The notes under the pieces were generated by a model. The model was not told the DNA's origin and made no database searches. It saw only the letters and a list, made by a program, of their open reading frames with translations. From Protula sp. h YS-2021 (taxonomy: Eukaryota > Annelida > Polychaeta > Sabellida > Serpulidae), in NCBI GenBank assembly GCA_949752745.1, contig OX457034.1, positions 2,948,646 to 3,012,645 of the forward strand: DNA of 64,000 nucleotides, read 5' to 3'. Position numbers and translations under genes: made by a program. Positions 48,340 through 59,392 of this stretch are shown piece after piece. How positions within the stretch are numbered: the stretch's first letter is position 1; the number at the start of each line of letters is the position of its first letter.

Positions 48340-50440
48340 TATCTGTCACAACTGCGCATATTTATTCAACTTGCGTTGTTGCGTGGTGCTTATTTTAGAC
48401 CAGTGCGCATGTTAGTTTAACTTGCGTTAATGCATGGTGCTTATTTTAGACCAGTGCGCATGTTTATTTAACTTGCGTTAATGCGTGGTTCGCCTTTGAA
48501 AAAACTGCGCATATTTTTTTAACTTGCGTTGATGCGCGGTTCACATTTCGGATCACGGCGCATGTCAACTTAACTTGCGTCGATGTGCGGTTCACATTTC
48601 GGACCAGCGCGCATGTTTGGTTAACGTGCACTGATGCGCGGTTTGTATTTCGGACCACTGCGCATATCTATTTAACTTGCGTCAAAGCGTGGTTCGCATT
48701 TCGAACCAGTGCGCATGTTCATTTAACTTGCCAGGTTCACATTTCGGACCACTGCGCATGTTTATGCAACTTACGTTGATGCGCGGTTCACAATTCGGAC
48801 CAGTGCGCATGATTACATAACTTGCGTCGATGCGTGGTTTTTTCCGACCAGTGCATATATTTGACGTCTGTTAATGCGTGGTGCTTATTTCGGAAACTGC
48901 GCATGTCTATTCAACTTGCGTCGTTGCATGGTTCTTTTGTCGGACCAGTGCGCATGTTTATTTATCTGGCGTCGATGCGCGGTTCGCATTTCGGACTAGT
49001 GCGCAGGTTTGTTTAGCTTGCGTTGATGCGAGATTCACATTTTGGACCAGTGCGCATGTTTCTTTTATTTGCGTTGATGCACGGTTCTTATTTTAGACAA
49101 ATGCGCATGTTTATTTAACTTGCGCTGATGCGCGGTTCACATTTCGGACCAGTGCGCATGTTTCTTTTATTTGCGTTGATGCACGGTTCTTGTTTTAGAC
49201 AAATGCGCATGTTTATTTAACTAGCATCGATGCGCGGTTCATATTTTGGACGAGTGCGCATGTTTGGTTAATGTGCACTGATGCGCGGTTCAAATTTCGG
49301 ACCAGTGCGCATATTTATTAAACTTGCGTCGATGCGCGGTTCGCATTTCGAAGCAGTGCGCATGTTTATTTCACTTGCGTCCATGCCCGGTTCACATTTC
49401 GGACTAGTGCGTATGTTTATTCAACTTCGCTGATGAGCATTTCGCATTTCGGACTAGTGCGCATGTTCATTTCGCGTGCGTTGGTGCGTGATTCACATTT
49501 CGGACAACTGCGCATGTTTATTTAACTTGCGTTGATGCGCGGTTCACATTTCGGACCAGTGCGCATGATTACTTAACTTGCATCGCGGCGTGGTGCTTTG
49601 TTCGGACCAGTGCACATATTTATTTAACTTGCGTTGATGCGCGGTTCGCATTTCGAACCAGTGCGCATGTTTTTTTTTACCTTGCGTCCATGTCCGGTTG
49701 CGCATTTCGAAACAGTGCGCATGTTTATTCAACTTCCGTTGATGAGCGGTTCGCATTTCGGACTAGTGCGCATGTTCATTTAGCTTGCGTTGATGCGCGT
49801 TTCTTATTTTAGACCAGTGCACATGTTTATTTAACTTGCGTTGATGCGCGGTTCACATTTCGGACAACTGCGCATGTTTATTTCACTTGCATTAATGCGT
49901 GGTTCGCATTTGGAACCAGTGCGCATGTTTGTTTAACTTCCGTTGGTGCGTGGTTCACATTTCGGACAACTCCGCATGTTTATTCAGCTTGCGTTGATGC
50001 GCGTGTCTTATTTTAGACCAGTGCACATGTTTATTTAACTTGCGTTGATGCCCGGTTCGCATTTCGAACCAGTGCGCATGTTTTTTTTTACCTTGCGTCC
50101 ATGTCCGGTTGCGCATTTCGAAACAGTGCGCATGTTTATTCAACTTCCGTTGATGCGCGTTTCTTATTTTGGACCAGTGCACATGTTTATTTAACTTGCG
50201 TTGATGCGCGGTTCACATTTCGGACAACTGCGCATGTTTATTTCACTTGCATTAATGCGCGGTTCGCATTTGGAACCAGTGCGCATGTTTATTTCACTTG
50301 CGTTAATGCGCGGTTCGCATTTGGAACCAGTGCGCATGTTTGTTTAACTTGCGCTGATGCGCGGTTCATATTTCGGATTACGGCGCATGTTAACTTAAAT
50401 TGCGTCGATGCGCGGTTCATATTTCGGACCAGTGTGCCTG
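48340..50440 (+). repeat. 51-bp minisatellite, about 40 copies
   Basis: Unit: CTTGCGTTGATGCGCGGTTC, then ACATTTCGGACCAGTGCGCA, then TGTTTATTTAA. The copies are diverged, with CAGTGCGCATGTTT as the best conserved block. The unit is exactly 51 bp (17 codons), which leaves long periodic ORFs open on both strands; these are artefacts. The array is much richer in CpG than its surroundings. Confidence 0.95.
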
Positions 50441-50449
50441 TTTAAATAA

Positions 50450-51190
50450 TAACCACACATTAACACAAGGTAAATAAACGGATAAAACTGTAGGATAAGA
50501 TTCATTCTGAGGTATTTTCTTCAAAAATTTCCCCTAAAATCAAAATTCAAGATCGAGTCAAAAAGCACAAGCCATATGCCTGACCCATCTAGGACTGCCT
50601 CGTACTAGATACCAAAAATAAATGAAATCGGATAAAAACTGTAGGAGGAAACGCACTTTGAAGTTTATTCTTCAAAAAATCCCCCAAACTACAAACATTG
50701 TTCGCAGTGGGTGTATTCTTAAGATTCTCCCCACCCCACAGCGGGATTTAAACAAATGCTGCTCTCCTTATTTGCTTTAGAAATTAGCTTTATAGTTGCA
50801 TTATTTTCCAACAGATGGTGTTACAGGACAGTTGATCAACGGACTTTGACGGACTCCCTTATGGGGTTTGTTTTGTGCTCAATGGGTGCTTATGTGGCTA
50901 CCTCATAAGAACCACCACATAAGGAAGAAAAACCACATAAGTGACGGATGTACCGAAAATCCACCACATAGCATAATCATTGTGGGCACGGACAGACAGA
51001 CGGACAGACAGACGGACAGAATGAAAACTATATCCGTCCGGTTCCCGGCGGATAATGAGACCATCATCTTGACATTTCCCATCATCTCCGTTGTAGTGAT
51101 ATGGCTCAATTGTTATCAAAGCCATTTTCATCTATTAAACATCTATTTAACATAAATACAAGCGGACTAGTCATATTTTAACTGTACCAC
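50450..51190 (+). mobile_element. Degenerate dispersed repeats with ACGG/ACAG tail
   Basis: Two diverged copies of a phrase around GGATAAAACTGTAGGA and CTTCAAAAA lie at about 50475-50530 and 50625-50685. A TTATGTGG-rich stretch follows, then (ACAGACGG)n at about 50985-51020 and a CCGGCGGATAATGAG segment. This tail resembles those at 53255 and 48040. No gene. Confidence 0.5.
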
Positions 51191-51254
51191 TGACAAAGTT
51201 TCGCTACAATATTTTCTATAATTAACCCCGTAGAAATTCTATTCATATCTCACT

Positions 51255-51929
51255 AGAAAGATGAGAAAAAACTGTGACACAACGTGACCTGTTTGTTAAT
51301 TTCTTCGATATTTTTATTTCTACAAGACAGTTTTTCAAATTTTCCAATTTTAATGTTTATCTTGTATTTCACTCGAAGTTTCGCCACAATAATTTCTACA
51401 ATTTGACACGTAGATTTTTTCTTCGTATATCATTTGAAAGCGTGAACAAAGTCATCAACCATGACATGGGCGTTTTTTTCTATTTTTTGCTTACAATAGG
51501 AAATAAAACTTTTATAATGGTGAGGTCAACCCTAATTATCATAACCAAAGTGCGCCGCTCGCCATTTGACTTTGACTAAGTTTTATCGAGTAATATATGT
51601 TGATAAGGTTATGTGTCGGACGTGCTTTTTACACGTAACAATTATCTTCTCGTCTTGTCTTGACGGTGCGTAGGAATAATAACAAAAGCACAGTGTTAAT
51701 CACGTGCGTTTGTTTACATTTTACAACGTTTATACTTATATTTAAATGAAGCAAAGCGAAAAAAAAGTGGCTCCGCTCATGTCGCGTATTGGCAGATAAC
51801 TTGAGCAAAATCCGAGCTCCAAGTTGACGGTGGTTTTGATTTCGTTCAGAAATCGGTCATTATTTGACTTATTTGTCTGCTTTTAGTTTTTTGACAATTA
51901 AAAAAGTCAAAAGCTAAATTTATTAATGC
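51255..51929 (-). repeat. Right ~670-bp terminal inverted repeat
   Basis: Reverse complement of 588-1249, ending outward with GCTAAATTTATTAATGC. Immediately inside it, 51195-51262 duplicates part of the repeat (AAAGTTTCGC...ACAAT...CGTAGA, compare 51376-51441). No clear target-site duplication is visible beyond the two outer ends. Confidence 0.85.
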
Positions 51930-52245
51930 AAAATTTACTAGAAAAACTGAAAATAAAAAAGTTGTTGACGGTTAACTTTTCGATATCGGAAGCTGGAAGG
52001 TCAGCTTCGTCTGTGTGTGTACTTTTGTCTCCCTATTTGCTATTTTTTATCTTTGGTCTCTCTTAAGTGACACCTTTAGTGTCTTTTAACATATACAAAA
52101 GGTCTCCTTATGCTGGCATATTCTGTGTGCATATACAGTGAAACCCCGCTATTAGCGACAAAAAGTAACTGAATAATTTTGCCCCTAATGGCGGGGTGTC
52201 CCCAATTTCGAGGTCCTGTTCTATCTGACAACTACAACTAAAATC

Positions 52246-52371
52246 TCCGCGTATTTTTCTTACACTTTTTCCATCACTAGCTTTGATTATTTTAACTTTA
52301 TCAGATAGCGAGAGGTCGTTCCGTTTTCTTTTCACATCACCGATATTCAGACTTAACACGTTGTATGGCAT
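52246..52371 (-). pseudogene. Fragment of pogo-type transposase (CENP-B N-terminal HTH)
   Basis: Starts MPYNVLSLN and continues KRKRNDLSLSDKVKIIKASD, GKSVRKI. The K/R-x(n)-LSLxDKVKxIK-x-SDGKSVRKI pattern is the psq/CENP-B N-terminal helix-turn-helix found in Tigger, Jerky and pogo proteins. Only about 42 codons remain before the frame runs into the terminal inverted repeat. The usual length is several hundred residues, so it is inactive. Confidence 0.7.
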
Positions 52372-52559
52372 CTTAACTGAGTATAAGACAATGAATTAAT
52401 TGTTTATTTATATGCATTTTAAAAGACAGAGCACATGTCAATAGAGTTCAGTCGTATTTAGCTTCTCCCTTAAGCACACATCTTTTGTAATAGCCCTATT
52501 GTCTTTACATGCACTGTACTCAGTACCCATAGATAACAATAGCGTAAAAAACTTGACTA

Positions 52560-53290
52560 AGTCTCGAGGAGTACGTCTATCCCCCGTGGGGGATATGGTT
52601 TGTGTAAGGCTGTTGCGTGTTGACTACGCAAAATTTAAAAGTGGAAGGATAGGCAGACGCAGTGTCTAACATTTCGACGAATCAATCCATTAACCAGTAG
52701 GCGCGTGAGAATGTCGTAGGTACGCTAAGTACAGCGCCGATTTTGAAAAATCCGCCATTTTGTCAAGTCCCAGCCGGAAAATGCTTAATCACTGCACTGC
52801 GGAAGGTCTCAGGGAATTTGTGTGCAGAATTTGAAACGAATCCATCCATTTTTGTGGCCTGTAGGCGCGTGAGATTGCCGTATATACGCTAAGTCCAGTG
52901 CCAATTTTCAAAAGTCCGCGTTTTTGCCCAATCCGGAAAATTATTGACCATTGCACTGCGGAAGATTCCAGAGAAGCCGTGTACAAAATATGAAACGAAT
53001 TCATCTATTAATGTGGCCTTTAGGCGGGTGAGACTGCCGTATATACGCTAAGTCCAGTGCCGATTTTCAAAAGTCCGCCATTTTGTCATTTTTTTTCCAA
53101 TCCAACAAAAATATTCTTAGTCAGTGCACTGCGGAAGGGTTTAGAGAAGACGTGTACAAAATTTGAAACGAATGCATGTACATATGTGGCCTGTAGGCGC
53201 GTGAGACTGAAGCGTGACAGACAGACGGACATACCGAAAAGTTCAAAACTATATCCCTCCGTTCCACAGGGGATAACAAACACTACCGAG
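52560..53290 (+). mobile_element. Core-repeat element nested in the pogo element
   Basis: Begins near a perfect inverted repeat TATCCCCC-GT-GGGGGATA (52577-52594). Three to four core units follow, each with CACTGCGGAAG, AAACGAATCCAT-like, TGTAGGCGCGTGAGA and CCGTATATACGCTAAGTCCA. A (GACAGACGGACA) tail at about 53216-53232 and CCGTTCCACAGGGGATAA complete it. Same architecture as 19500-20060. Confidence 0.65.
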
Positions 53291-53559
53291 TAACAAGCTG
53301 ATAGAGGTTGTTTATATAACGTACAAAATATGGACAGCAATTTGACTGTCCACAATAAAGGGATTTTTTTAAATGTGTAACCGTACTTACGGGATAAAAA
53401 TAGTGTCCCTAATTCTGAATAGAGGGGTGTCCACAATGGAGGGGTCTAGATATAACAGAACTCTATGGCGTTCTAAAACAGAGTGAAAAATGCTGTACAT
53501 AATTCAGGGGTATCCATAATAGAGGGGTGTCTATATCCGGGGTTTTATTGTACTATAAA

Positions 53560-53970
53560 ATGTGTGTATATATTATCAACTTCTTTGGTAGTGTCATTGT
53601 AGGTTCAATTCCTGCAGGGTGCACGCATAACGATTTCTTATGTGGAGTTACTGCGCTCTCCGGTGGTGGCACATCAAACTTTGGTAATATAGTAAATAGG
53701 GGGATCAAATGCGCATCATATATAATAACCATTGATATATAACCCAAAAATGCAAATTTGGCAGACCATACTTTGGTCTCCCTATTTACTATTTTTATCT
53801 ATGGTCTCTCTAAGTGACACCTTTAGTGTCTTTTAACATATTCAAAAAGTCTCCCCATGTTGACATATTATGTGTGCATATATTATTAAATCTGTGCACA
53901 TATTATCACCTTTTTGTAAGTGTCATTGTAGGCTCAACTCCTGCATAACGATTTTTTATGTGGAGTAACT
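53560..53970 (+). repeat. Tandem duplicate of the pogo insertion site, with tRNA B-box-like motif
   Basis: The sequence right of the pogo element (53560-53740, with GTGTCATTGTAGG and TTATGTGGAGTTACT) and that left of it (52026-52134, with GACACCTTTAGTGTC) reappear joined at 53775-53970. The block holds GTAGG-TTCAATT-CCTGC, which folds as a tRNA T-arm and matches the B-box consensus. No convincing rest of a tRNA is present, so a tRNA-derived SINE relic is only a possibility. Confidence 0.6.
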
Positions 53971-54155
53971 AAATAATAAGGAAGCCCCGATCTACCCACC
54001 ATTGATCCGATGCATCCGCATAATCTAGTTTTTAATAAAGAAGTCAGAAAATATTAAAAAGCCACATACCGAGTTTCATGAAATTTTTTGCAGGAGTTTT
54101 TAAGTGTTAACAAGCTCTTGCTGACAGACCGACCGACACGTGGTCGATCGCATAT

Positions 54156-57100
54156 ATGCCCCCTGTAGAACAGCGAAAAGACAGGATTAAATGGCCAGCA
54201 AGTAGCAAGGAATTAGATTGGAAACATCTGGAAGATGATCTAGTAGGAATCTTGGACACATCAATGAAAGGCAAAGTGACCGAGAAAATAAATACCCTCA
54301 CGAAGATAGTGTATACAGTATCAAAGGAAAGATTTGGAGTGATTGAGAGGACAACATCTGTGAATAGTAACAAACACGAGAACCGACGAGATAGGAGGAA
54401 AGAAGAGGTGAGAAGAGAACTGAAGGCGCTCTCAAAAAGATGGAAACAAGCAAAAGCGGAGGAAAAAGGAGCATTGGATGACCTACGCCAACCATTGAGA
54501 AAGAAACTAAAAAAGCTGAGACAAGCGGAACAACAACGTAGGAAATGTAAAAGGCGCCGTAAAGAAAAAGAGCAATTCATCTCACATCCATTTAAGTATA
54601 CATCAGATTTACTTGGGAAGGAAAAAAGCGGGAAACTCACATGTAGTCAAAGGAAAGTTGAAGAACATCTAGCAACGGTCCATAATGATAAGAACAGAGA
54701 AGATCCACTCCCAGTTTTTGACTACTTAGAAACCCCAGAAAGACCAACGACAGAGTTTCAGAGTGGAGATATCACATGGAAGGAGGTGAAAGAAGTCGTC
54801 AAGAAAGCAAGAGCAAAGTCAGCACCTGGCCCCAGCGGAATACCATACTTAGTGTACAAGAAATGCCCGCGTTTATTACACATGCTGTGGCGCCAGCTCG
54901 TGGTAGTTTGGAGGAAAAGAAACATACCAGAGGAATGGACAAGAGCGGAAGGATGCTTTGTTCCAAAAGAAGTAAACTCCTCAAGCATAGACCAGTTCCG
55001 CACGATATCTTTGCTTGATGTTGAAGGGAAAATCTTCTTCTCAATAATAGCATGACGACTAACAAACTACATGGTCAAGAACGGGTACATTGATACATCA
55101 ACTCAGAAAGGAGGCGTCGAAAGTTTCTCCGGATGTTGGGAGCATAACAGTATGATAACAAAACTGTTACAAGATGCCAAAACGAAACGAGGAAACATCA
55201 CGTTAATATGGTTGGACCTAGCAAACGCGTACGGCTCAGTACCACACGAGCTTGTTATGTTGCCACTAGAGAAGTACCACGTACCAGAGAAACTACTCAA
55301 CATTATCAAGAACTACTTCCAAAAGCTCAAATTCAGATTCACCACAACCGACTTTACAACAAAGTGGCAGCGACTAGAGAAGGGTATAATCACGGGCTGC
55401 ACGGTATTGGTTATAGTATTCCTGGATGCTATGAACATCATGATAAAGACCGCAGAAAAAGAATGCAAGGGACCAAAGGTGAATGAAATTCAACAAAAAC
55501 CGATCAAAGCATTTATGGACGATCTAACTATAAATACAGCAAAACCACAAGGCGCGAGGTAGATTTTAAACAAACTTTATGAGCTAACAGTATGGGCAAG
55601 AATGGCATTCAAGGCACGAAAATGTAGGAGTTTAGTCATCATCAAAGGGAAAATAGGAAAGAACGTGAAATTTAAGATAGGAGACGTTACCACCCCGACA
55701 TTTAGTGAAGAGCGGGTGAAGTGCCTTGGAAAATGGTACGATGGAAGCTTACGCGACACGGAAAATTCCAGGAAAACTATCCAGCAGCTACAAGAACATC
55801 TGTGCAAAATAGAAAAGGCCCCGCTACCTGGAAGATACAAGGCATGGTGTTTCAAGCACGGTGTGATGCCACGACTATCATGGCCAATGCTCATGTACGA
55901 CATCCCGATGAGCAGTGTGGAAGAAATGGAAAGGATGGCAAGCAAGCAATTGCGCAAGTGGCTCGGTGTCCCCCAGAGTTTTTCTGCGGTGGGACGCTAT
56001 GGGAAAACCAATAAGCTTCAGCTGCCGCTGTCATCCGTGAAAGAAGAATACAAAGTAAGCCGCGTAACAGGACAAGTGATACTCGACGAATCAAAAGACA
56101 ATACAATACGAGGAGCAAAAGTTCAACTGAGTCAACGTGGGCGCTGGTCAGTGCAGAAGAGCATTGAAGATGCGAAGAGCAGAGTACAAAACAAAGAATT
56201 AGTCGGAACTGTGAGACAAGGGAGAAGAGGCCTAGATGTAACACCACGAGTGAAATGGACCGAGGCAAACACCAAGGAGAGAAGGTCCATAATACAACGT
56301 GAGATACGAGAGAGTGAAGAAGATCAACGAAGAGTAAAGGCAGTGGGTATGGGCGCCCAGGGAGCCTGGGCGAGATGGGAAAGTGCAACACCAAGAAAAG
56401 TGACATGGCACAAAATACTGCAAAAACAACCTATGCAGCTTGGATTCCTGCTACGTAGTGTATACGACCTACTACCAACACCCGCAAACCTTAAACTATG
56501 GTACAAGACAGAAGACGACGGTTGCAAACTGTGTGGAAAGAGAGGGACATTAGAGCATGTACTGTCATAGTGCAGAAAAGCTCTTACTCAAGGAAGGTAC
56601 CGATGGAGACATGACAAAGTATTAGAAGCTATCTCGTCAATATTAGTGCCAGTCGTTAACAAAGAAAACAATACAAAACCACAAAGAACAGTAACATTAA
56701 TCAAATTTGTCAAAGCAGGAGAAGAACAGAAGCAACGTAGAAGCACAGTTGGTGTCTTAGCAACAGCGACAGACTGGCAAATACGCGTAGATTTGCGTAG
56801 AAAACTGCAGTTCCCTGAAAACTGCAGTTCCCTGGGGAGAGATCACAGCTACAACATTGAGACCAGATATAGTGCTGTGGTCAACAAAAACACGCCAAGT
56901 GATTATGATAGATTTGACAGTGCCATGGGAGGAAAACATAGAAATTGCGAACGAGAGGAAAAGAACAAAGTACGATGAATTGAAAGCCGCGTGTGAAGAA
57001 GCCCGCTGGAAAGTGTGGTGTATGACTATCGAAGTAGGGTGTAGAGGATTCATGGGAAAATCAGTATGGGCGACGTGTAAATTACTCGGTATAGGTGGCA

Positions 57101-57165
57101 ACATCAGGAAACGTATAAGTAAAGAATGTCAAAACACAGCAGAAAAGACGTCAAATTGGATCTAG
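54156..57165 (+). pseudogene. Reverse transcriptase/endonuclease ORF, interrupted
   Basis: Order: a helical Lys/Arg-rich region; RT with APGPSGIPYLVYKK, FRTISLLDVEGKIF, LDLANAYGSVPHEL (about 55213) and the catalytic AFMDDLTI (about 55509, the YxDD box with Met); then the zinc knuckle CKLCGKRGTLEHVLS-C, then GRYRWRHDKVLE, then the endonuclease motif RPD-x14-D (RPDIVLWSTKTRQVIMID, about 56858) and EVGCRGFMGKSVW. R2-type endonucleases carry CCHC, an RH[N/D] motif and R/K-PD-x(12-14)-D/E, all present here. Breaks: in-frame TGA at 55053, TAG at 55560, TAG at 56568 (within the knuckle), and a frameshift from a 17-bp tandem duplication at 56801-56834. Not functional as it stands. Confidence 0.85.
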
Positions 57166-57420
57166 CTGAAACGACACGACAAGCAATGGTTACCATCATG
57201 ATTGTGCCTCATCTCTCTAAGACGGTGGAATGATCAACTACCGTGGCCCGGCCGCCTAAATGGTCTGATGATGAAACGGGCGAAACCAACAACCAACAAA
57301 AGGCGGTGCAACACTGATGACAAAGAGAGATGAAATGCAGGAAACAAGAAACAAACCTGTAAGCTATAGTCTGTTACAGGTGAACAACTTAAGTGCTACA
57401 ATTAAGTGAGCCATTGATTA
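54160..57420 (+). mobile_element. 5'-truncated non-LTR retrotransposon with REL endonuclease
   Basis: One open frame covers the reverse transcriptase and the C-terminal zinc knuckle and endonuclease. The 5' end abuts a dispersed repeat ending at about 54165, and a related repeat lies downstream at 57700-58262. About 250 bp of 3' untranslated sequence follows the stop at 57163-57165; no poly(A) tail is seen. The restriction-like endonuclease places it in the early-branching group (R2, NeSL, R4, Hero types) rather than with AP-endonuclease LINEs. Confidence 0.8.
57166..57380 (+). other. Retrotransposon 3' untranslated region
   Basis: Non-coding sequence after the RT/endonuclease stop; includes CGTGGCCCGGCCGCC. 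The exact 3' end of the element is not visible. Confidence 0.4.
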
Positions 57421-57598
57421 TGTGAGCCCATTCCATACCAATGAGTATCTGAGAAATTTGAGACGAATCAAGAAAGAAACTCACAGAGAAGATTATATTG
57501 GCATTGAGCGCGTTCTATATTACGGCCTGTTGAGAGCACTTAAGACTTTGCAAAGCGCTGATGATGTCCGCAAACAAGTTGCCGAAAACAAGACAGAG
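57383..57598 (+). CDS. Possible exon, LYR-motif-like
   Basis: An open segment VSPFHTNEYLRNLRRIKKET, REDYIGIERVLYYGLLRALK, TLQSADDVRKQ ends at AGAG|GTTTGT, a plausible donor; a TTACAG acceptor lies at about 57375-57380. The pattern of a charged helix, then 'D-x-IE-x(3)-x-G-x(2)-x-LK-LQS', is reminiscent of small LYR-family mitochondrial assembly factors, but similarity is weak and the segment is short. An in-frame stop lies near 57406, so the true 5' edge may be later. It may be a host exon or chance. Confidence 0.3.
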
Positions 57599-57699
57599 GT
57601 TTGTACATAAAATATACTATTATTACATATGTAGATAACCTACACAGTTCAAATGTCCATGAAATGAAATTGATTGGATAGTGACAATAGTTTTGCTAT

Positions 57700-58262
57700 A
57701 ATTAACTTTCAAAATGATACCGGGAGTCTCCAAAAAGAAGCCCAGGGCTTATAAACGGAAACTCGACACTAACCCATTGACAATACCGATCCTTGTTAGT
57801 GCCCACAGAAAATACACACCAAGTTTCATTAAAATCCTTGCAGTTGTTCTTGAGATATCGCGTTAACAAACTCATTCCAATGCTGAATGATTTCCAGAAT
57901 TTCATAAATTTCGAAGTGCATTTGGCTCAATTTCCTTGGGCCAACCTAACCCATTGACAATACTGATCCTTGGTAGTGCGCACAGAATATACACACCAAG
58001 TTTCATTAAAATCATTTCAGTTGTTCTTGAAATATCGTGTTAACAAGTCAACCAAGAGCTGAAATTTTCCAGCTGCTCCATTTTGATTAAACGAACATGG
58101 CCCATTTGCAATGCCGATCTGTGTTTGTTACCATAGAAGCTATAGGCCAAGTTTCATGAAAATCCTTGCAGCAGTTTTTAAGTTAGCGTGTTAACAAGCT
58201 CTTGCTGACAGACCGACAGACCGACCGACACGTGGTCGATCGCATATATTCCCCCTGTGGGG
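57700..58262 (+). mobile_element. Core-repeat element with GACC/GACAG tail and terminal hairpin
   Basis: Three diverged ~150-200-bp units, each with CCCATTGACAATAC-like, CCAAGTTTCATTAAAATCCT, TTGCAGTTGTTCTTGA-like and CGTGTTAACAA. Then (GACAGACC)n, ACACGTGGTCGATCGCATAT and the hairpin TTCCCC-CTGT-GGGGAA (58248-58263). The final ~90 bp is repeated at 54075-54165. Confidence 0.65.
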
Positions 58263-58263
58263 A

Positions 58264-59190
58264 AAAATGAATAACTGTGAGTGTGGAGAGAGGGGGACAG
58301 CTGTTGAAGAGTATGACAGGTCGGTGCGTGTAAAATTATGAAGAAACCGCCAACCATGCACACCAATGGGCCCATTTCAGCCAATACACAATGACAACGT
58401 ACGTCAGAAGATTACGCACTTAAAAACAGGCCGCAATTTTTCAATAAAATGAACAACCCAACCAAAAGGAAAACAAAACTTTTCATAACAGTATATAAAA
58501 TTAATCACACAAGAATTGTTCATAATAGCTTTGCTATTGAACTTAGAAATGTGATAATACGGAAGCAGAGTGCCATGGTTTCTTCCGATGATAGCGGGGT
58601 GTCAGCCTTCAAAACTTCACTGTATTTCTTCTCCCTGACATAGTTTATAAACTTTTGCCTATAGTAAAGTGACTTTTAAGAAGAAACAATGATAGTTTAT
58701 GTAGCTTTCCGTTATTACGAAAACTGTGCAGCGATTTTTAGAGGTCTGAAAATATCAGCTTCCCGCCATACCAAGTTCACATCCCCACCATCTTGAGGTA
58801 TACCCTACACGTGCTTTTAATTTGCCGCCATGTGATTGATCCAGCAAACATGAGAAAACCACGCTGAGGCCACCTGATTGACCAGAAATTGTCAGAAAAC
58901 ATAATTAATATGTACAAACCGTTCACACACTTTTCTATTGCAGTACCCCCTACAGTTTCAGTGAAACAAACCAAACACACTGAAATTTAAGTGAAAACCA
59001 GATTTTATGCAAAGTGGGCCCAAGGCGGATATGGAATTAATGTCTACTTTGCACATTCGAGCCAAAATAAAAGTGTAAATCTAGTTGGCTTCCGCTCGAG
59101 AAGCCCACTTTGCAAAAAAAGGCCCACTTCGAAGGTCTTAAATTGACGAAAAAAACTAACACACTGCCGAGTTCGCGGGGTACACGACCT
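58264..59190. other. Spacer, no gene recognised
   Basis: Mixed sequence with no convincing exon or known repeat. An (AC)n run lies at about 59190-59210. Confidence 0.35.
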
Positions 59191-59392
59191 CTCACACACA
59201 CACACAGAACGTAGAAACACTATATGTCTCCCCTTGGTCGGGGAGACATAATGACCTCAAAGCAATCCGCATCATAGTTGGAGAGATAAGCTGTCGACAA
59301 AACAGGGCATAAAAAAGTGACAGATAGACGGACAGACAAGACGGAGAACACCCAATCTAATACCTCCCTTCCCGGGTCTAAAGCCCCTGGCT

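Larger units (their letters stand above)
52136..53550 (-). mobile_element. pogo/Tigger-like element, deletion derivative
   Basis: The ends read CAGTGAAACCCCGCTATTAG at the left and, in reverse complement, CAATAAAACCCCGGATATAG at the right, flanked by TA on both sides, as expected for the pogo group of Tc1/mariner. A minus-strand fragment of a CENP-B/pogo N-terminal DNA-binding domain lies next to the left end, so the catalytic DDE part has been deleted. A core-repeat element occupies about 52560-53290 inside it. Sequence near 53775-53970 duplicates the flanks without the element. Confidence 0.75.

Noticed and set aside
48464..50445. Periodic 17-residue repeat ORFs on both strands
   Set aside because: A 51-bp minisatellite keeps both strands open; no start context, domain or non-repeat sequence supports a protein.
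53600..53640. tRNA gene
   Set aside because: A T-arm (GTAGG TTCAATT CCTGC) is present, but no matching acceptor, D-arm or anticodon arm is found upstream.
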